DNA from: Variovorax sp. SG517
GTDB lineage: Bacteria > Pseudomonadota > Gammaproteobacteria > Burkholderiales > Burkholderiaceae_C
DNA length: 64,000 nucleotides
Direction of reading: 5' to 3'
Assembly (NCBI RefSeq): GCF_013376045.1
Contig: NZ_JABMJG010000001.1
Span: 744,001 to 808,000, forward strand
Under the pieces are notes generated by a model. It worked only from the letters and a program-made list of their open reading frames with translations. It was not told the origin of the DNA and made no database searches. Of the stretch, positions 9,285 through 17,147 are shown piece after piece. The stretch's first letter is position 1; each line of letters starts with the position of its first letter. A program made the translations under genes and the position numbers.

Positions 9285-10295
9285 GTGAGAAGACGCGATT
9301 TCTTGATAGGTGCCGGTGCCGCCGGATGGACGTCCGTCTGGGCGCAAGGCACGCTCCAGGCCCCGAAACCACCCGGATCCCAGCCCGCCACCCGGCTGGC
9401 CTTCGGACTCATCAGTCCCCGGGATCCGGAGGTGATGCTGAAAAACTGGAATCCCTTCCTCGACCGGATGGCGCTTGCAACGGGCAGCTCCATGGATCGG
9501 CGCGTGTTCGGCACCGCCGACGAGATCGTGAAGGAATTCGCCGCGGGACGGATGGACGTGGCCTGGCTCGGCAATGCGGCGGCGCTCGATGTCGTCGAGA
9601 TGGGCGCCGGCAGCGTATTCGCCACCATGGTGAACCAGGGCAAGACCTCCTATCGTTCGATCCTCATCGTGCCGCGGGACAGCAGGCTGCGCGATCTCGA
9701 CGACCTGCTCCGTACCGCGCCGCAGCTGCGTTTTGGCGACGGAGACGAAAAAAGCGCTTCGGGACATCTTGTCCCGATGTACTTCGCATTCGTCAAGAAA
9801 GGCGTGAACGACCCGGCCCGCCTGTTCAAGGAGGTCCGGCGCGCCAGCCACGAAGCCAACCTGCTGGCCGTTGCCAGGGGCGAGGTCGATGTCGCCACCA
9901 ACAACACTTCGGAGCTGGACAACCTTCGCGCCCGGAGCCCGGCCGAGGCCGCGAAGATCCGCGTGATCTGGGAATCGCCGGACATTCCCGAATCCCCGAT
10001 GGTCTGGCGCACGGAACTGCCGCAGCAGCTCAAGCAGAAGATTGCCTCGTTCACCTACGGATTCGGCACCAGGGACGCGGAGGAGAAAAAGATCCTGTGG
10101 GACATCAACAGGCTGACCGGCTGGCGCCAGTCCTCGAACCGGCAGCTCATCACCATCGCCAACCTGGAAATGTTCAAGGCGAGCCAGCAGATCATGCGCG
10201 ACCCCGGGCTGAGCGAAGCGCAGCGCCTGCAGCAGGTCGGCGCGGTCATGCAACGCGGCTCGAAACTGGAGCAGCTGCTGCGATCCGCCGGCTAG
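9285..10295 (+). CDS. PhnD-like phosphate/phosphonate periplasmic binding protein
   Basis: This 336-residue protein starts at GTG 9285, six to ten bases after a strong AGGAGA ribosome-binding site. It begins with an Arg-rich, Tat-like leader (RRRDFLIGAGAAG, cleavage near WAQ). The fold is that of PhnD-type binding proteins: LISPRDPEV, a segment placing the ligand loop at ADEIVKEFAAGRMDVAWLG, and KSASGHLVP. No permease or ATPase gene accompanies it. Instead it is divergent from a two-component system, which suggests a role as the extracytoplasmic sensing subunit of a three-component signalling module rather than in transport. That role is inferred. Confidence 0.8.
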   Translation: MRRRDFLIGAGAAGWTSVWAQGTLQAPKPPGSQPATRLAFGLISPRDPEVMLKNWNPFLDRMALATGSSMDRRVFGTADEIVKEFAAGRMDVAWLGNAAALDVVEMGAGSVFATMVNQGKTSYRSILIVPRDSRLRDLDDLLRTAPQLRFGDGDEKSASGHLVPMYFAFVKKGVNDPARLFKEVRRASHEANLLAVARGEVDVATNNTSELDNLRARSPAEAAKIRVIWESPDIPESPMVWRTELPQQLKQKIASFTYGFGTRDAEEKKILWDINRLTGWRQSSNRQLITIANLEMFKASQQIMRDPGLSEAQRLQQVGAVMQRGSKLEQLLRSAG

Positions 10296-10301
10296 CGGGG
10301 G

Positions 10302-10336
10302 CGACGTCCAGCGGCGCGGGCCCGACGTCCAGCGGC
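10302..10336. repeat. 14-bp direct repeat between convergent genes
   Basis: CGACGTCCAGCGGC occurs at 10302-10315 and again at 10323-10336, 21 bp apart, in the short gap between the PhnD-like gene and the amidase stop. No function is evident. Confidence 0.5.
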
Positions 10337-10340
10337 CGTA

Positions 10341-11891
10341 TCAGACGACCGACACGGCGGCCGACGCGGCAGCACGGCCGTCGCCGAAGACAGGCGGCGT
10401 CCTGACGATCGAAGTCAGCGCAGGCTCGGCTGCGCGCAACGCGGCCAGGTCGGGACGCGGCCGCCGCAGCTCGGGGTTCGACGAAAACGCCGCCTCCATC
10501 GCATGCGCCGCGCCCAGCACCTGGTGGTCGGCCCTGAATCCGCCCACCACCTGCAGCCCGAAGGGCATGCCCGCATGGTCGAGGCCGCAGGGCAGCGCGA
10601 TCGCGGGGTGCGTGGTCAGCGTGACCACGTAGGTCAGCGCCAGCCAGCGGTAATAGTTGGCCTGCGGCTCGCCGTTGATGGCGGCGGCGTAGAGCTGCGT
10701 CCACGGGAAGGGCGAGACCGGCGTGGTCGGCGACAGCACGAGGTCGTAGTCGGCGAAGGTGGCCTGGAAGCGCTTCAGCAGCCGCGTCTGCTCGGCCTGC
10801 GCCCAGGCGCTGTCGAGCAGGCTCATCTTCGCGCCCATCTCGTAGTTGGCGCGCGGGTTGGGGCCGAGGCTGTCGGGGTCGCGCTCGTAGGCAGCCTGCA
10901 TGCCAGCCACGAAGGCCTCGGCGCGCAGCACGTCGAAGCAGCGGTGCGCCTCGCCCATGTCGAAGTCGACCTTGTCGCAGCGGCCGAAGAGGTGCCGCAT
11001 GGCTTCGATCTTGCGGCGGAAGGTGGCGCGGATGCCGTCGTCCACGGCGCAGATGCCGAAGTCCTCGGTCCATGCCACGCGCAGCCGGCCCAGATCGACC
11101 GAAGGCGGCACGAGAAAGGACATCGGGTCGAGCGGATAGCTCAGCGGGTCGCCCGCGCACATGCCGGCCGATGCAGCCAGCTGCAGGCAGGCCTCCTCCA
11201 CGGTGCGGCCCATGGGGCCGACGACCGAGATCGGCGTCCAGCCCAGCGGCTTGCGCACGCTGGGCACCACGCCCGGCGAGGGCCTGAAGCCCACCACGCC
11301 GCACTTGGCCGCGGGAATGCGCAGCGAGCCGCCGGTGTCGGAGCCGGTGCACACGGGCAGCATGTCGCAGGCCAGCGCGGCCGCCGAGCCGCCCGAGGAG
11401 CCGCCCGCGTTGAGGTTCGGGTTGAACGGGTTGCCCGTGGCGCCCCACACGTCGTTGCGCGAGTTGGCGCCCGCGCCCATCTCGGGCACGTTGGTCTTGC
11501 CCGCGACGATGGCGCCCGCGCGGCGCAGGCGCGCCACGAGCTCGATGTCCTCCGTCGGCACGTGGTCGCGGTAGATGGGCGAGCCCCAGGTGGTGAGCAG
11601 GCCCTCGGTGGGCTCAAGGTCCTTCACGCCCATCGGCAGGCCGTGCAGCAGGCCCAGCGCGTCGCCGCGCATCACTGCGCCTTCGGCCGACTTGGCTTCA
11701 GCGCGCGCTCGCTCGAAGCAGGTGGCGGTGACGGCATTGACGAAGGGATTCACGCGCTCGATGCGCGCGATGCATGCCTCCAGCAGCTCGACGGGCGAGA
11801 GCTGCTTGCTGCCGATGAGGCGGCGCAGTTCGACGGCGGATTTCTCGACGAGTTCGGTGGCTGGATCGTGGGTTGTTTTGGCAGAGGTCAT
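10341..11891 (-). CDS. Amidase (amidase-signature family)
   Basis: This 516-residue enzyme has the Ser-cisSer-Lys machinery of the amidase-signature family: Lys in GVKDLEP (about residue 95), the Gly/Ser-rich stretch NAGGSSGGSAAALA and the nucleophile segment GSDTGGSLRIPA. It hydrolyses a carboxamide (the exact substrate cannot be read from sequence); no signal peptide is visible, so it is cytosolic. It lies 149 bp downstream of a Bug/TctC binding-protein gene on the same strand and both are divergent from a LysR gene, suggesting uptake and hydrolysis of one compound. The start at 11891 follows a weak AAGAGA and a 2x10-bp tandem repeat. Confidence 0.88.
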   Translation of the reverse strand: MTSAKTTHDPATELVEKSAVELRRLIGSKQLSPVELLEACIARIERVNPFVNAVTATCFERARAEAKSAEGAVMRGDALGLLHGLPMGVKDLEPTEGLLTTWGSPIYRDHVPTEDIELVARLRRAGAIVAGKTNVPEMGAGANSRNDVWGATGNPFNPNLNAGGSSGGSAAALACDMLPVCTGSDTGGSLRIPAAKCGVVGFRPSPGVVPSVRKPLGWTPISVVGPMGRTVEEACLQLAASAGMCAGDPLSYPLDPMSFLVPPSVDLGRLRVAWTEDFGICAVDDGIRATFRRKIEAMRHLFGRCDKVDFDMGEAHRCFDVLRAEAFVAGMQAAYERDPDSLGPNPRANYEMGAKMSLLDSAWAQAEQTRLLKRFQATFADYDLVLSPTTPVSPFPWTQLYAAAINGEPQANYYRWLALTYVVTLTTHPAIALPCGLDHAGMPFGLQVVGGFRADHQVLGAAHAMEAAFSSNPELRRPRPDLAALRAAEPALTSIVRTPPVFGDGRAAASAAVSVV

Positions 11892-11900
11892 CGATGTCTC

Positions 11901-11920
11901 TTGTTCTGAGTTGTTCTGAG
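11901..11920. repeat. Tandem 2x10-bp repeat in amidase leader
   Basis: TTGTTCTGAG is repeated perfectly and without spacer, ending 9 bp before the amidase start codon (minus strand CTCAGAACAA twice). It overlaps the expected translation-initiation region, so changes in copy number could alter translation. Such an effect is conjectural. Confidence 0.5.
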
Positions 11921-11937
11921 TGTTGGCGCTGCGCATT

Positions 11938-12034
11938 CGCAGGACACCACGGAACCGGCTTCGCCGGGCCGTAGGTGTCGCCCCCCGGCGAGGGGGTGGC
12001 GCAGCGACACGAAGTGCGCGAAGCCTGGGGGAGA
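11938..12034. repeat. Intergenic dyad-rich repeat element of Comamonadaceae type
   Basis: The 149-bp gap between the Bug gene and the amidase is filled by a sequence with several nested dyads: CCGGCTTCGCCGG, a C-run/G-run pair around CCCCCCGGCGAGGGGG, and a CGAAGTGCGCGAAGCCTGGGGGAG tail. From memory, very similar text recurs between genes in Variovorax and Acidovorax genomes. No second copy lies in this window, so repeat status cannot be shown here. It may act as an mRNA-stabilising hairpin between the two cistrons. Confidence 0.4.
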
Positions 12035-12040
12035 ACCAAT

Positions 12041-13033
12041 TCAATCGGCGGTGATGTTGGCTCTTGCGGCGATCGCACGCATCACGGGCAGTTCGCGGTT
12101 GATCAGCTCGACGCTCGCCGCGGCGCTGCTGTAGCTCGGCTCCAGCCCTACGGCCAGCAGCTTCGCCTTGGTCTCCGGATCGGCGATGGTCGCGGCCAGC
12201 GCCTTCTCCAGCTTCGCCTTCACGTCGGCGGGCACGCCCTTGGGGGCGGCGAGCATGAGCCAGGAATCCATGTCGACCTCGGGATAGCCGCTCTCGGCGA
12301 AGGTGGGCACGTCGGGCAGCAGCGCCGAGCGCTTCGCGGTGGTCAGCGCGATGGCCTTGATCTTTCCGCTCTTGAGCTGCGGGACGGCCGCGCTCACGGT
12401 GTCGATGCTGAACGGGATCTGCCCGCCCATCAGGTCGGTCATGGCCGGCGCGCTGCCCTTGTAGGGCACGTGCGTCATCTTCAGGCCGGTGGCGCGCAGC
12501 ATGGTTTCGCCTGCGAACTGGGCGGTGGTGCCGGTGCCGAAGGAGCCGTACGAATACTTGTCCGGCGCGGCCTTCACGTAGTCGACGAACTGCTTGACGG
12601 TCTGCACCGGCACTTCGCTGTTGGCCAGCAGGATCAGCGCCACGCGCCCGGCAATGCCGATCGGCTCGAAGCTCTTCACCGGGTCGTAGGGCAGGTTGCT
12701 GCGGATCGCGGGGTTGACGGTGAAGGTGGAGCCCGAACTCAGCAGCAGCGTGTAGCCGTCGGGCGTGGACTTCGCCACGTAGCTCGCGCCCACCACCGTG
12801 CCGGCGCCGCCGCGGTTCTCGATCACCACCGGCTGGCCCAGCTCCTTGCCGAGCTTCTGCGCGATCACGCGGCCGTTGACGTCGGTGGCGCCACCGGGCG
12901 GGAAGGGAATCACCAGCGTGACCGGCCGCGCGGGAAAACCCGTCTCGGCGGCAAGCGAGGTCAGCGGCACGGCGCCAAATCCTAGGCTGCAGCACAGCAA
13001 TGCCATGCGCGCCACGAGAGGGAGACGGTTCAT
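12041..13033 (-). CDS. Bug/TctC-family tripartite tricarboxylate transporter binding protein
   Basis: This 330-residue secreted protein has a signal peptide ending near SLAAE and the Bug-family hallmarks: PVTLVIPFPPGGATD (first ligand loop), ENRGGAGTVVGA and PYDPVKSFEPIG. Bug proteins bind carboxylates, amides and aromatic acids in the periplasm for TctAB-type carriers. No TctA/TctB gene is nearby, so this is one of the many orphan receptors typical of Comamonadaceae and Burkholderiales. The start at 13033 has an AGGAG ribosome-binding site. It is first in a two-gene unit with the amidase and is divergent from a LysR gene. Confidence 0.92.
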   Translation of the reverse strand: MNRLPLVARMALLCCSLGFGAVPLTSLAAETGFPARPVTLVIPFPPGGATDVNGRVIAQKLGKELGQPVVIENRGGAGTVVGASYVAKSTPDGYTLLLSSGSTFTVNPAIRSNLPYDPVKSFEPIGIAGRVALILLANSEVPVQTVKQFVDYVKAAPDKYSYGSFGTGTTAQFAGETMLRATGLKMTHVPYKGSAPAMTDLMGGQIPFSIDTVSAAVPQLKSGKIKAIALTTAKRSALLPDVPTFAESGYPEVDMDSWLMLAAPKGVPADVKAKLEKALAATIADPETKAKLLAVGLEPSYSSAAASVELINRELPVMRAIAARANITAD

Positions 13034-13140
13034 CGGGACTCCTGGAATTTCGACTGGATGACTGGGGGTTCGAGGGTGCGAACGAGTTCATCCTAGGATC
13101 GTCATGCCGGTGTCACAAGCGCAATGTTTAGAATTCTGCG

Positions 13141-13155
13141 TTGCCGAATCGGCAA
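13141..13155. promoter_or_regulatory. LysR-type operator (T-N11-A dyad)
   Basis: TTGCCG-AAT-CGGCAA is a perfect 6-bp dyad with the T-N11-A spacing of LysR-type binding sites. It lies between the divergent LysR gene (start 13194) and the Bug-amidase unit (start 13033). This fits both autorepression and ligand-dependent activation by the neighbouring regulator. Confidence 0.65.
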
Positions 13156-13193
13156 TCTTCAGCAACCGTCCGAACCACGTGCAGGAGCGATCC

Positions 13194-14108
13194 ATGGCGC
13201 CTCGTGCCTTGCAGGAAACAGCGGTGCGCTACTTTCTCGAGGTCGTGAAGACCGGCTCGGTGAAGGAAGCCGCACTCAAGCTCAACGTCGCGCCCTCGGC
13301 CGTGAGCCGGCAGGTGGCGCGGCTGGAGCGCGAGCTCGACACCCTGCTCTTCGAACGCCATGCGCGCGGCATGGTGCCCAACGCCGCGGGCGAACTGCTG
13401 GCGGCGCACGCCAAGCGGGCGCAGCAGGACATCGAGCGCGTGGCGAACGAGATCGCCGGGCTGCGCGGACTGCGCAGCGGCTACGTCCGCGTGGCGAGCA
13501 CCGAGGGCTTCGCCTTCGACTTCATTCCCCGGCTGATCGCGCAGTTCCGCCTCAAGCACGCGGGCATCCGCTTCCATCTGGAGGTCTGCGCGCCCGCCGA
13601 CATCTCGCGGCTGGTGCGCGACGGCGAGGCCGACGTGGGCATCACGCTCAGCGCCCTGCCCGAGCCGGGCATCGAAGTGGAGCTGCGGCATCCGAGCCCC
13701 ATCCTCGCGGTCATGGCGGTGGACCATCCGCTCGCGCGGCAGCGGCAGCTCTCGCTTCGCCAGGTGGTGGCCTATCCGCTGGGACTGCCGCAGGAGGACA
13801 GCTCCATCCGCCGCCTGCTCGATGCGAGCTGCTCGCGGCAAGAGCTGCGCTACCAGTTGGCGATGTCGAGCAACCATGCGAATGCGCTGCTGAGCTTCGC
13901 GGCCGCGGGCGGCGGCAGCATCGCCTTCTACGGGCCGCTGTCGATCCGCGCGCTGCTGGAGAGCAAGGCGCTGGTCGCCATTCCATTGAAAGACCGCGAG
14001 ATGCACGAGCGGCACCTCGCCATAGAGACCATGGCGGGCCGCTCGCTGCCCGATGCGGCGAAGGCCTTCGTGCGCTTCCTGGTGGATGCGGTGAAGGCCT
14101 CGGACTAA
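13194..14108 (+). CDS. LysR-family transcriptional regulator
   Basis: The 304-residue protein has an N-terminal winged HTH (TGSVKEAALKLNVAPSAVSR) and a C-terminal periplasmic-binding-like effector domain. The start at 13194 is supported by GCAGGAGCG upstream. An in-frame ATG 90 bp earlier has no such site and adds unrelated residues. It is divergent from the Bug-amidase operon with a T-N11-A dyad between them, so it most probably controls that unit in response to the imported or hydrolysed compound. It converges with the dienelactone-hydrolase gene with only 4 bp between stops. Confidence 0.9.
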   Translation: MAPRALQETAVRYFLEVVKTGSVKEAALKLNVAPSAVSRQVARLERELDTLLFERHARGMVPNAAGELLAAHAKRAQQDIERVANEIAGLRGLRSGYVRVASTEGFAFDFIPRLIAQFRLKHAGIRFHLEVCAPADISRLVRDGEADVGITLSALPEPGIEVELRHPSPILAVMAVDHPLARQRQLSLRQVVAYPLGLPQEDSSIRRLLDASCSRQELRYQLAMSSNHANALLSFAAAGGGSIAFYGPLSIRALLESKALVAIPLKDREMHERHLAIETMAGRSLPDAAKAFVRFLVDAVKASD

Positions 14109-14112
14109 GGCT

Positions 14113-15354
14113 TCAGCGCTGCATCAGTGTGTTCGACGGCAGCGTCTCGTCCAGCAGCTTGCGCGCCGTCTCGATGCCGGCCACCGGCAGCAGCTTGGGG
14201 TCGAGCAGCCCCACCTGCACCAGCACGCTGGCCTGGTCCCAGTAGATGTGCTCGTGATAGAGCTTGTCGCCGCGGAACTTGATGACCGCCAGCAGCGGGA
14301 TCTCCACGCGCTTACCGGTGGGTGCCACGCCCGGAAGCATCCACGGGATCTCGGTGGTGTGGGTGAAGCAGAACAGCATCTCGTCGACCACCTGCGTGGC
14401 GCCGATGGTGCGCGAGATCGGCACCAGCGAGGTGTCGGGCGGGTTGCTGTTGACGAAGTGATTCGAATAGAAGGCGTGCAGGTTCTTGTAGCCCACGCCG
14501 CCGGTCATGGTCGGGATGTGGTTGACGTAGGGCTCGGCCACCATGGTCGACATGGTGTCGTCGACGTTGCGGGTGCCGAACTCGTACTCGCAGTGCTTGT
14601 CCCACAGCGCAGAGAGGTCGTAGTGCGGGCCGATGGCGTCCTTCAGCGTGGCGATGCTGCGCTCGTGCGCCATCAGCGCCGAGGGCTTGTGGAAATGCTC
14701 GCCGCCCAGGCGCGCGAAGGCGTGGTCCATGCCCGGGTACACGTGCAGCGAGACGCCGGGGCGACCCTTGAGCGCCGCGACGATGCGCTCGCGCGCCTCG
14801 GGCGGGCAGAACTTGTCGAGTTCGGCGATGTGCAGCGTGAGCGGGCGCTTGATGTTGTCGGCCTCGTCGAGGGCGGCATCGATGCCCACGCCGTAGTAGC
14901 CGACGGCCACGTCGGCGTCGGTGCGGCAGGCCGCGAGGTAGGCCAGCTTGCCGCCGAGGCAGAAGCCGAGCACGCCGACCTTGGCGTCCTGCACCTCGGG
15001 CCGCTCGCGCAGGGCGGTGATGGCGGCCTGCATGTCCTCCATGCCCTTGGCCTCGTCGAAGCCCTGGTAGAAGCCGAAGGCGCGCTGCCAGTCCTCGGGC
15101 GTGTAGCCGAGTTCGACGTCGGGCTGCTGGCGCCAGAACAGGTCGGGCACGAGCACCACGTAGCCTTCTTCCGCGTAGTAGTCGGCCACCTCGCGCATCG
15201 TGTCGTTCACGCCGAAGATCTCCTGCGCGATGACCAGGCCGGGCCCGGTGCCCGAGGCAGGCAGTGCCAGGTAGCCGCTGAAGCTGCCGCTTGCGTCGGT
15301 GGCCTCGATGCGGATGCGCTGTGGTGCTGCGGCTTGGGATGCTTTCTGCTGCAT
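14113..15354 (-). CDS. Dienelactone hydrolase-like protein fused to a SnoaL/NTF2-like domain
   Basis: Residues about 10-235 form an alpha/beta-hydrolase of the dienelactone-hydrolase family with its Cys-Asp-His triad (GFCLGGK, AELDKFCPPE, YPGMDHAFA). Residues about 250-410 form an NTF2/SnoaL-like cone domain (YVNHIPTMTGGVGY, YHEHIYWDQASVL). It is last in the SDR-StyA1-StyA2B operon. In the indole-degradation clusters I recall (iif/ind) a non-flavin protein is assigned conversion of an oxidised indole intermediate to anthranilate. This fusion is a candidate for such a step, by inference only. The start at 15354 is preferred because GGAG lies 8 bp upstream. ATG 15372 is possible. Confidence 0.85.
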   Translation of the reverse strand: MQQKASQAAAPQRIRIEATDASGSFSGYLALPASGTGPGLVIAQEIFGVNDTMREVADYYAEEGYVVLVPDLFWRQQPDVELGYTPEDWQRAFGFYQGFDEAKGMEDMQAAITALRERPEVQDAKVGVLGFCLGGKLAYLAACRTDADVAVGYYGVGIDAALDEADNIKRPLTLHIAELDKFCPPEARERIVAALKGRPGVSLHVYPGMDHAFARLGGEHFHKPSALMAHERSIATLKDAIGPHYDLSALWDKHCEYEFGTRNVDDTMSTMVAEPYVNHIPTMTGGVGYKNLHAFYSNHFVNSNPPDTSLVPISRTIGATQVVDEMLFCFTHTTEIPWMLPGVAPTGKRVEIPLLAVIKFRGDKLYHEHIYWDQASVLVQVGLLDPKLLPVAGIETARKLLDETLPSNTLMQR

Positions 15355-15400
15355 GTGTGTTGCTCCGTTCATGGGGTGGTGGTTGATGCGGGCCGCGCGC

Positions 15401-17134
15401 TCATTGCATGCATTCCGGATGTCTTGTCGTCACCTGGTAGTAGCCCGAATGAAAGACCAGCGGCTCGCCGTCGAAGCGGTCGTAGCGCTCGACCTCGCCG
15501 ATGAAGATGAGGTGGTCGCCGCCATCGTACTGCCTGACGTTGCGGCAGACGAATCGTGCGATCGTGCCGTTGAGCAGCGGCACGCCGGCCGTGCCCTCGC
15601 AGCAGTCCACGCCGCCGAACTTGTCGGCCTGCGGCGTGGAGAACTGCCGCGACAGGTGATGCTGGTTCGCCGCCAGCACGTTGATCGCGAAATGGCTGGC
15701 GCCGGTGAAGTCGCCCACGCTGGGCGCCTGGCGCGCAAGGCTCCACAGCACCAGCGGCGGATCGAGCGAGACCGAGGAGAACGAGTTGGCCGTCATGCCT
15801 ACGCGCCGGCCGTCCATCGCGCGGGTGGTGATGACGGTCACGCCGGTGCTGAACTGCCCGAGCGCCTTGCGGAAATCGCGCCGGTCGAAGCGGTCGACCG
15901 CCGCCTCGCGCGCACGCTCCTCCAGGAAGCGGTCCGCCTGCGCGGCGTCGAACCACCAGGGCGCGAACGCGCGCGGGTCGTCGAAGCCGTTCACGATGGT
16001 GCTCGCCACCGCAGGCATCTGCGTGGCGCTTTGCAGCAGCTTCTGCAGATGGGGCCTGGGCGGCGCGAGCAGGCTGTTGGTCCAGTCCGTGGCCCAGCGG
16101 GCATAGCCTTCCCAGTAGCGGTCGAAGGTATGCTGCATCCATTCGGCGTCGAAGGGCGCGTCACCGTTCTCGAGGATCCGCTTCAGGTAGATGTCTGCGC
16201 ACTTGGCTGCGTTGTTGGAGCCCTGTCCGGTGATCGGGTCGTTGAGCACGATCGCGTCGGCCAGGCCCAGCACCTTGCGCCCCGATGGCAGTGTCGCCAC
16301 CGGCTTGCGCACCGTCGGCGTGAAGCGGCCCGAGAGGATGCCGTTGTCGTCGGTGAGCTCGATGTGACTGCAGCGCTCGGCCTCCCAGGGCAGGAAGGTT
16401 TCGAGGATCCACTTGCTGCGCGCGAGATGTTCCTGCGGCGCCTTCACGTCGGCCCAGCAATCCATCGGGCCGCCGGGCACGCCTTCGAACACCATGATCT
16501 CGCAGGGGCCGGTCGTCGTCAGCGCCGGAAACACGAAGTACTCGCCCACGCCGGGAATCAGGTTGAAGCACACCGCCGAGTGCGGTTCGCGCGGCTTCAT
16601 GCCCTTCACGTAGGTCAGCGCGAGCGCGCGCTGCGGCTGCTCGTAGGGCGACCGCTCGTCGTCGCGATCGAAGAGCGTCGATATCTCGCCCTTGCCGCTC
16701 GCGACGACCACCAGGTCGTTCATCTGCGCGCAGGCCTCCAGGTCGTCGATGCCCACGTCCTGCAGCACCAGCGTGCCGCCGCGCTTCTCGAACTCGGCCA
16801 TCCACGCGGGTATCTTGAGCCGCTGGTCCACCGACTGCGCGGGGCCGTCGAGCTTCGCGCTCCATTCGACGGCCTTGCCGCCTTCAGGATTGCGCACCGC
16901 GACGGCGATGCCTTCCACCGCCGGGCATTCGTCGGTCCACCAGTCGAGCCCGAGTTCGCGCTCGGTCTGCAGCGCGGTCTCGAACATGCACTGGCTGGAC
17001 ATCACCGGCCCCTCGGCGATCTCACGCGCGCTGCGGTTGGAGAACACCGTCACCTGATGACCTGCGGTCTGGAGGCCGAGCGCGAGCTGCATGCCGGACT
17101 GGCCGGCGCCGACGATGGCCACGCATCGCTTCAT
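15401..17134 (-). CDS. styA2B: Self-sufficient styrene-monooxygenase-type flavoprotein fused to flavin reductase (StyA2B-like)
   Basis: This 577-residue protein joins an FAD monooxygenase of the StyA type (residues 1 to about 410) to a flavin reductase of the StyB/HpaC type (about 415-577). The N-terminal Rossmann motif VAIVGAGQSGMQLALGL and the FAD-binding LNDPITGQGSNNAAK stretch are intact. The reductase begins FRKALGQFSTGVTVITT and contains GMTANSFSSVSLDPPLV. The reductase module supplies FADH2 to the oxygenase for epoxidation, sulfoxidation or indole oxidation. The first 400 residues closely resemble the preceding StyA1-like gene (the segment around EPHSAVCFNLIPGVGEYF is identical), pointing to duplication. 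It starts 13 bp after the StyA1 stop. Confidence 0.92.
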   Translation of the reverse strand: MKRCVAIVGAGQSGMQLALGLQTAGHQVTVFSNRSAREIAEGPVMSSQCMFETALQTERELGLDWWTDECPAVEGIAVAVRNPEGGKAVEWSAKLDGPAQSVDQRLKIPAWMAEFEKRGGTLVLQDVGIDDLEACAQMNDLVVVASGKGEISTLFDRDDERSPYEQPQRALALTYVKGMKPREPHSAVCFNLIPGVGEYFVFPALTTTGPCEIMVFEGVPGGPMDCWADVKAPQEHLARSKWILETFLPWEAERCSHIELTDDNGILSGRFTPTVRKPVATLPSGRKVLGLADAIVLNDPITGQGSNNAAKCADIYLKRILENGDAPFDAEWMQHTFDRYWEGYARWATDWTNSLLAPPRPHLQKLLQSATQMPAVASTIVNGFDDPRAFAPWWFDAAQADRFLEERAREAAVDRFDRRDFRKALGQFSTGVTVITTRAMDGRRVGMTANSFSSVSLDPPLVLWSLARQAPSVGDFTGASHFAINVLAANQHHLSRQFSTPQADKFGGVDCCEGTAGVPLLNGTIARFVCRNVRQYDGGDHLIFIGEVERYDRFDGEPLVFHSGYYQVTTRHPECMQ

Positions 17135-17147
17135 GGTGCCGCTCCCG

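Noticed and set aside
10341..13091. A single 916-residue protein spanning the amidase and the Bug region on the minus strand
   Set aside because: The frame upstream of the amidase ATG reads through the Bug gene in the wrong frame; only the segment from 11891 has amidase homology.
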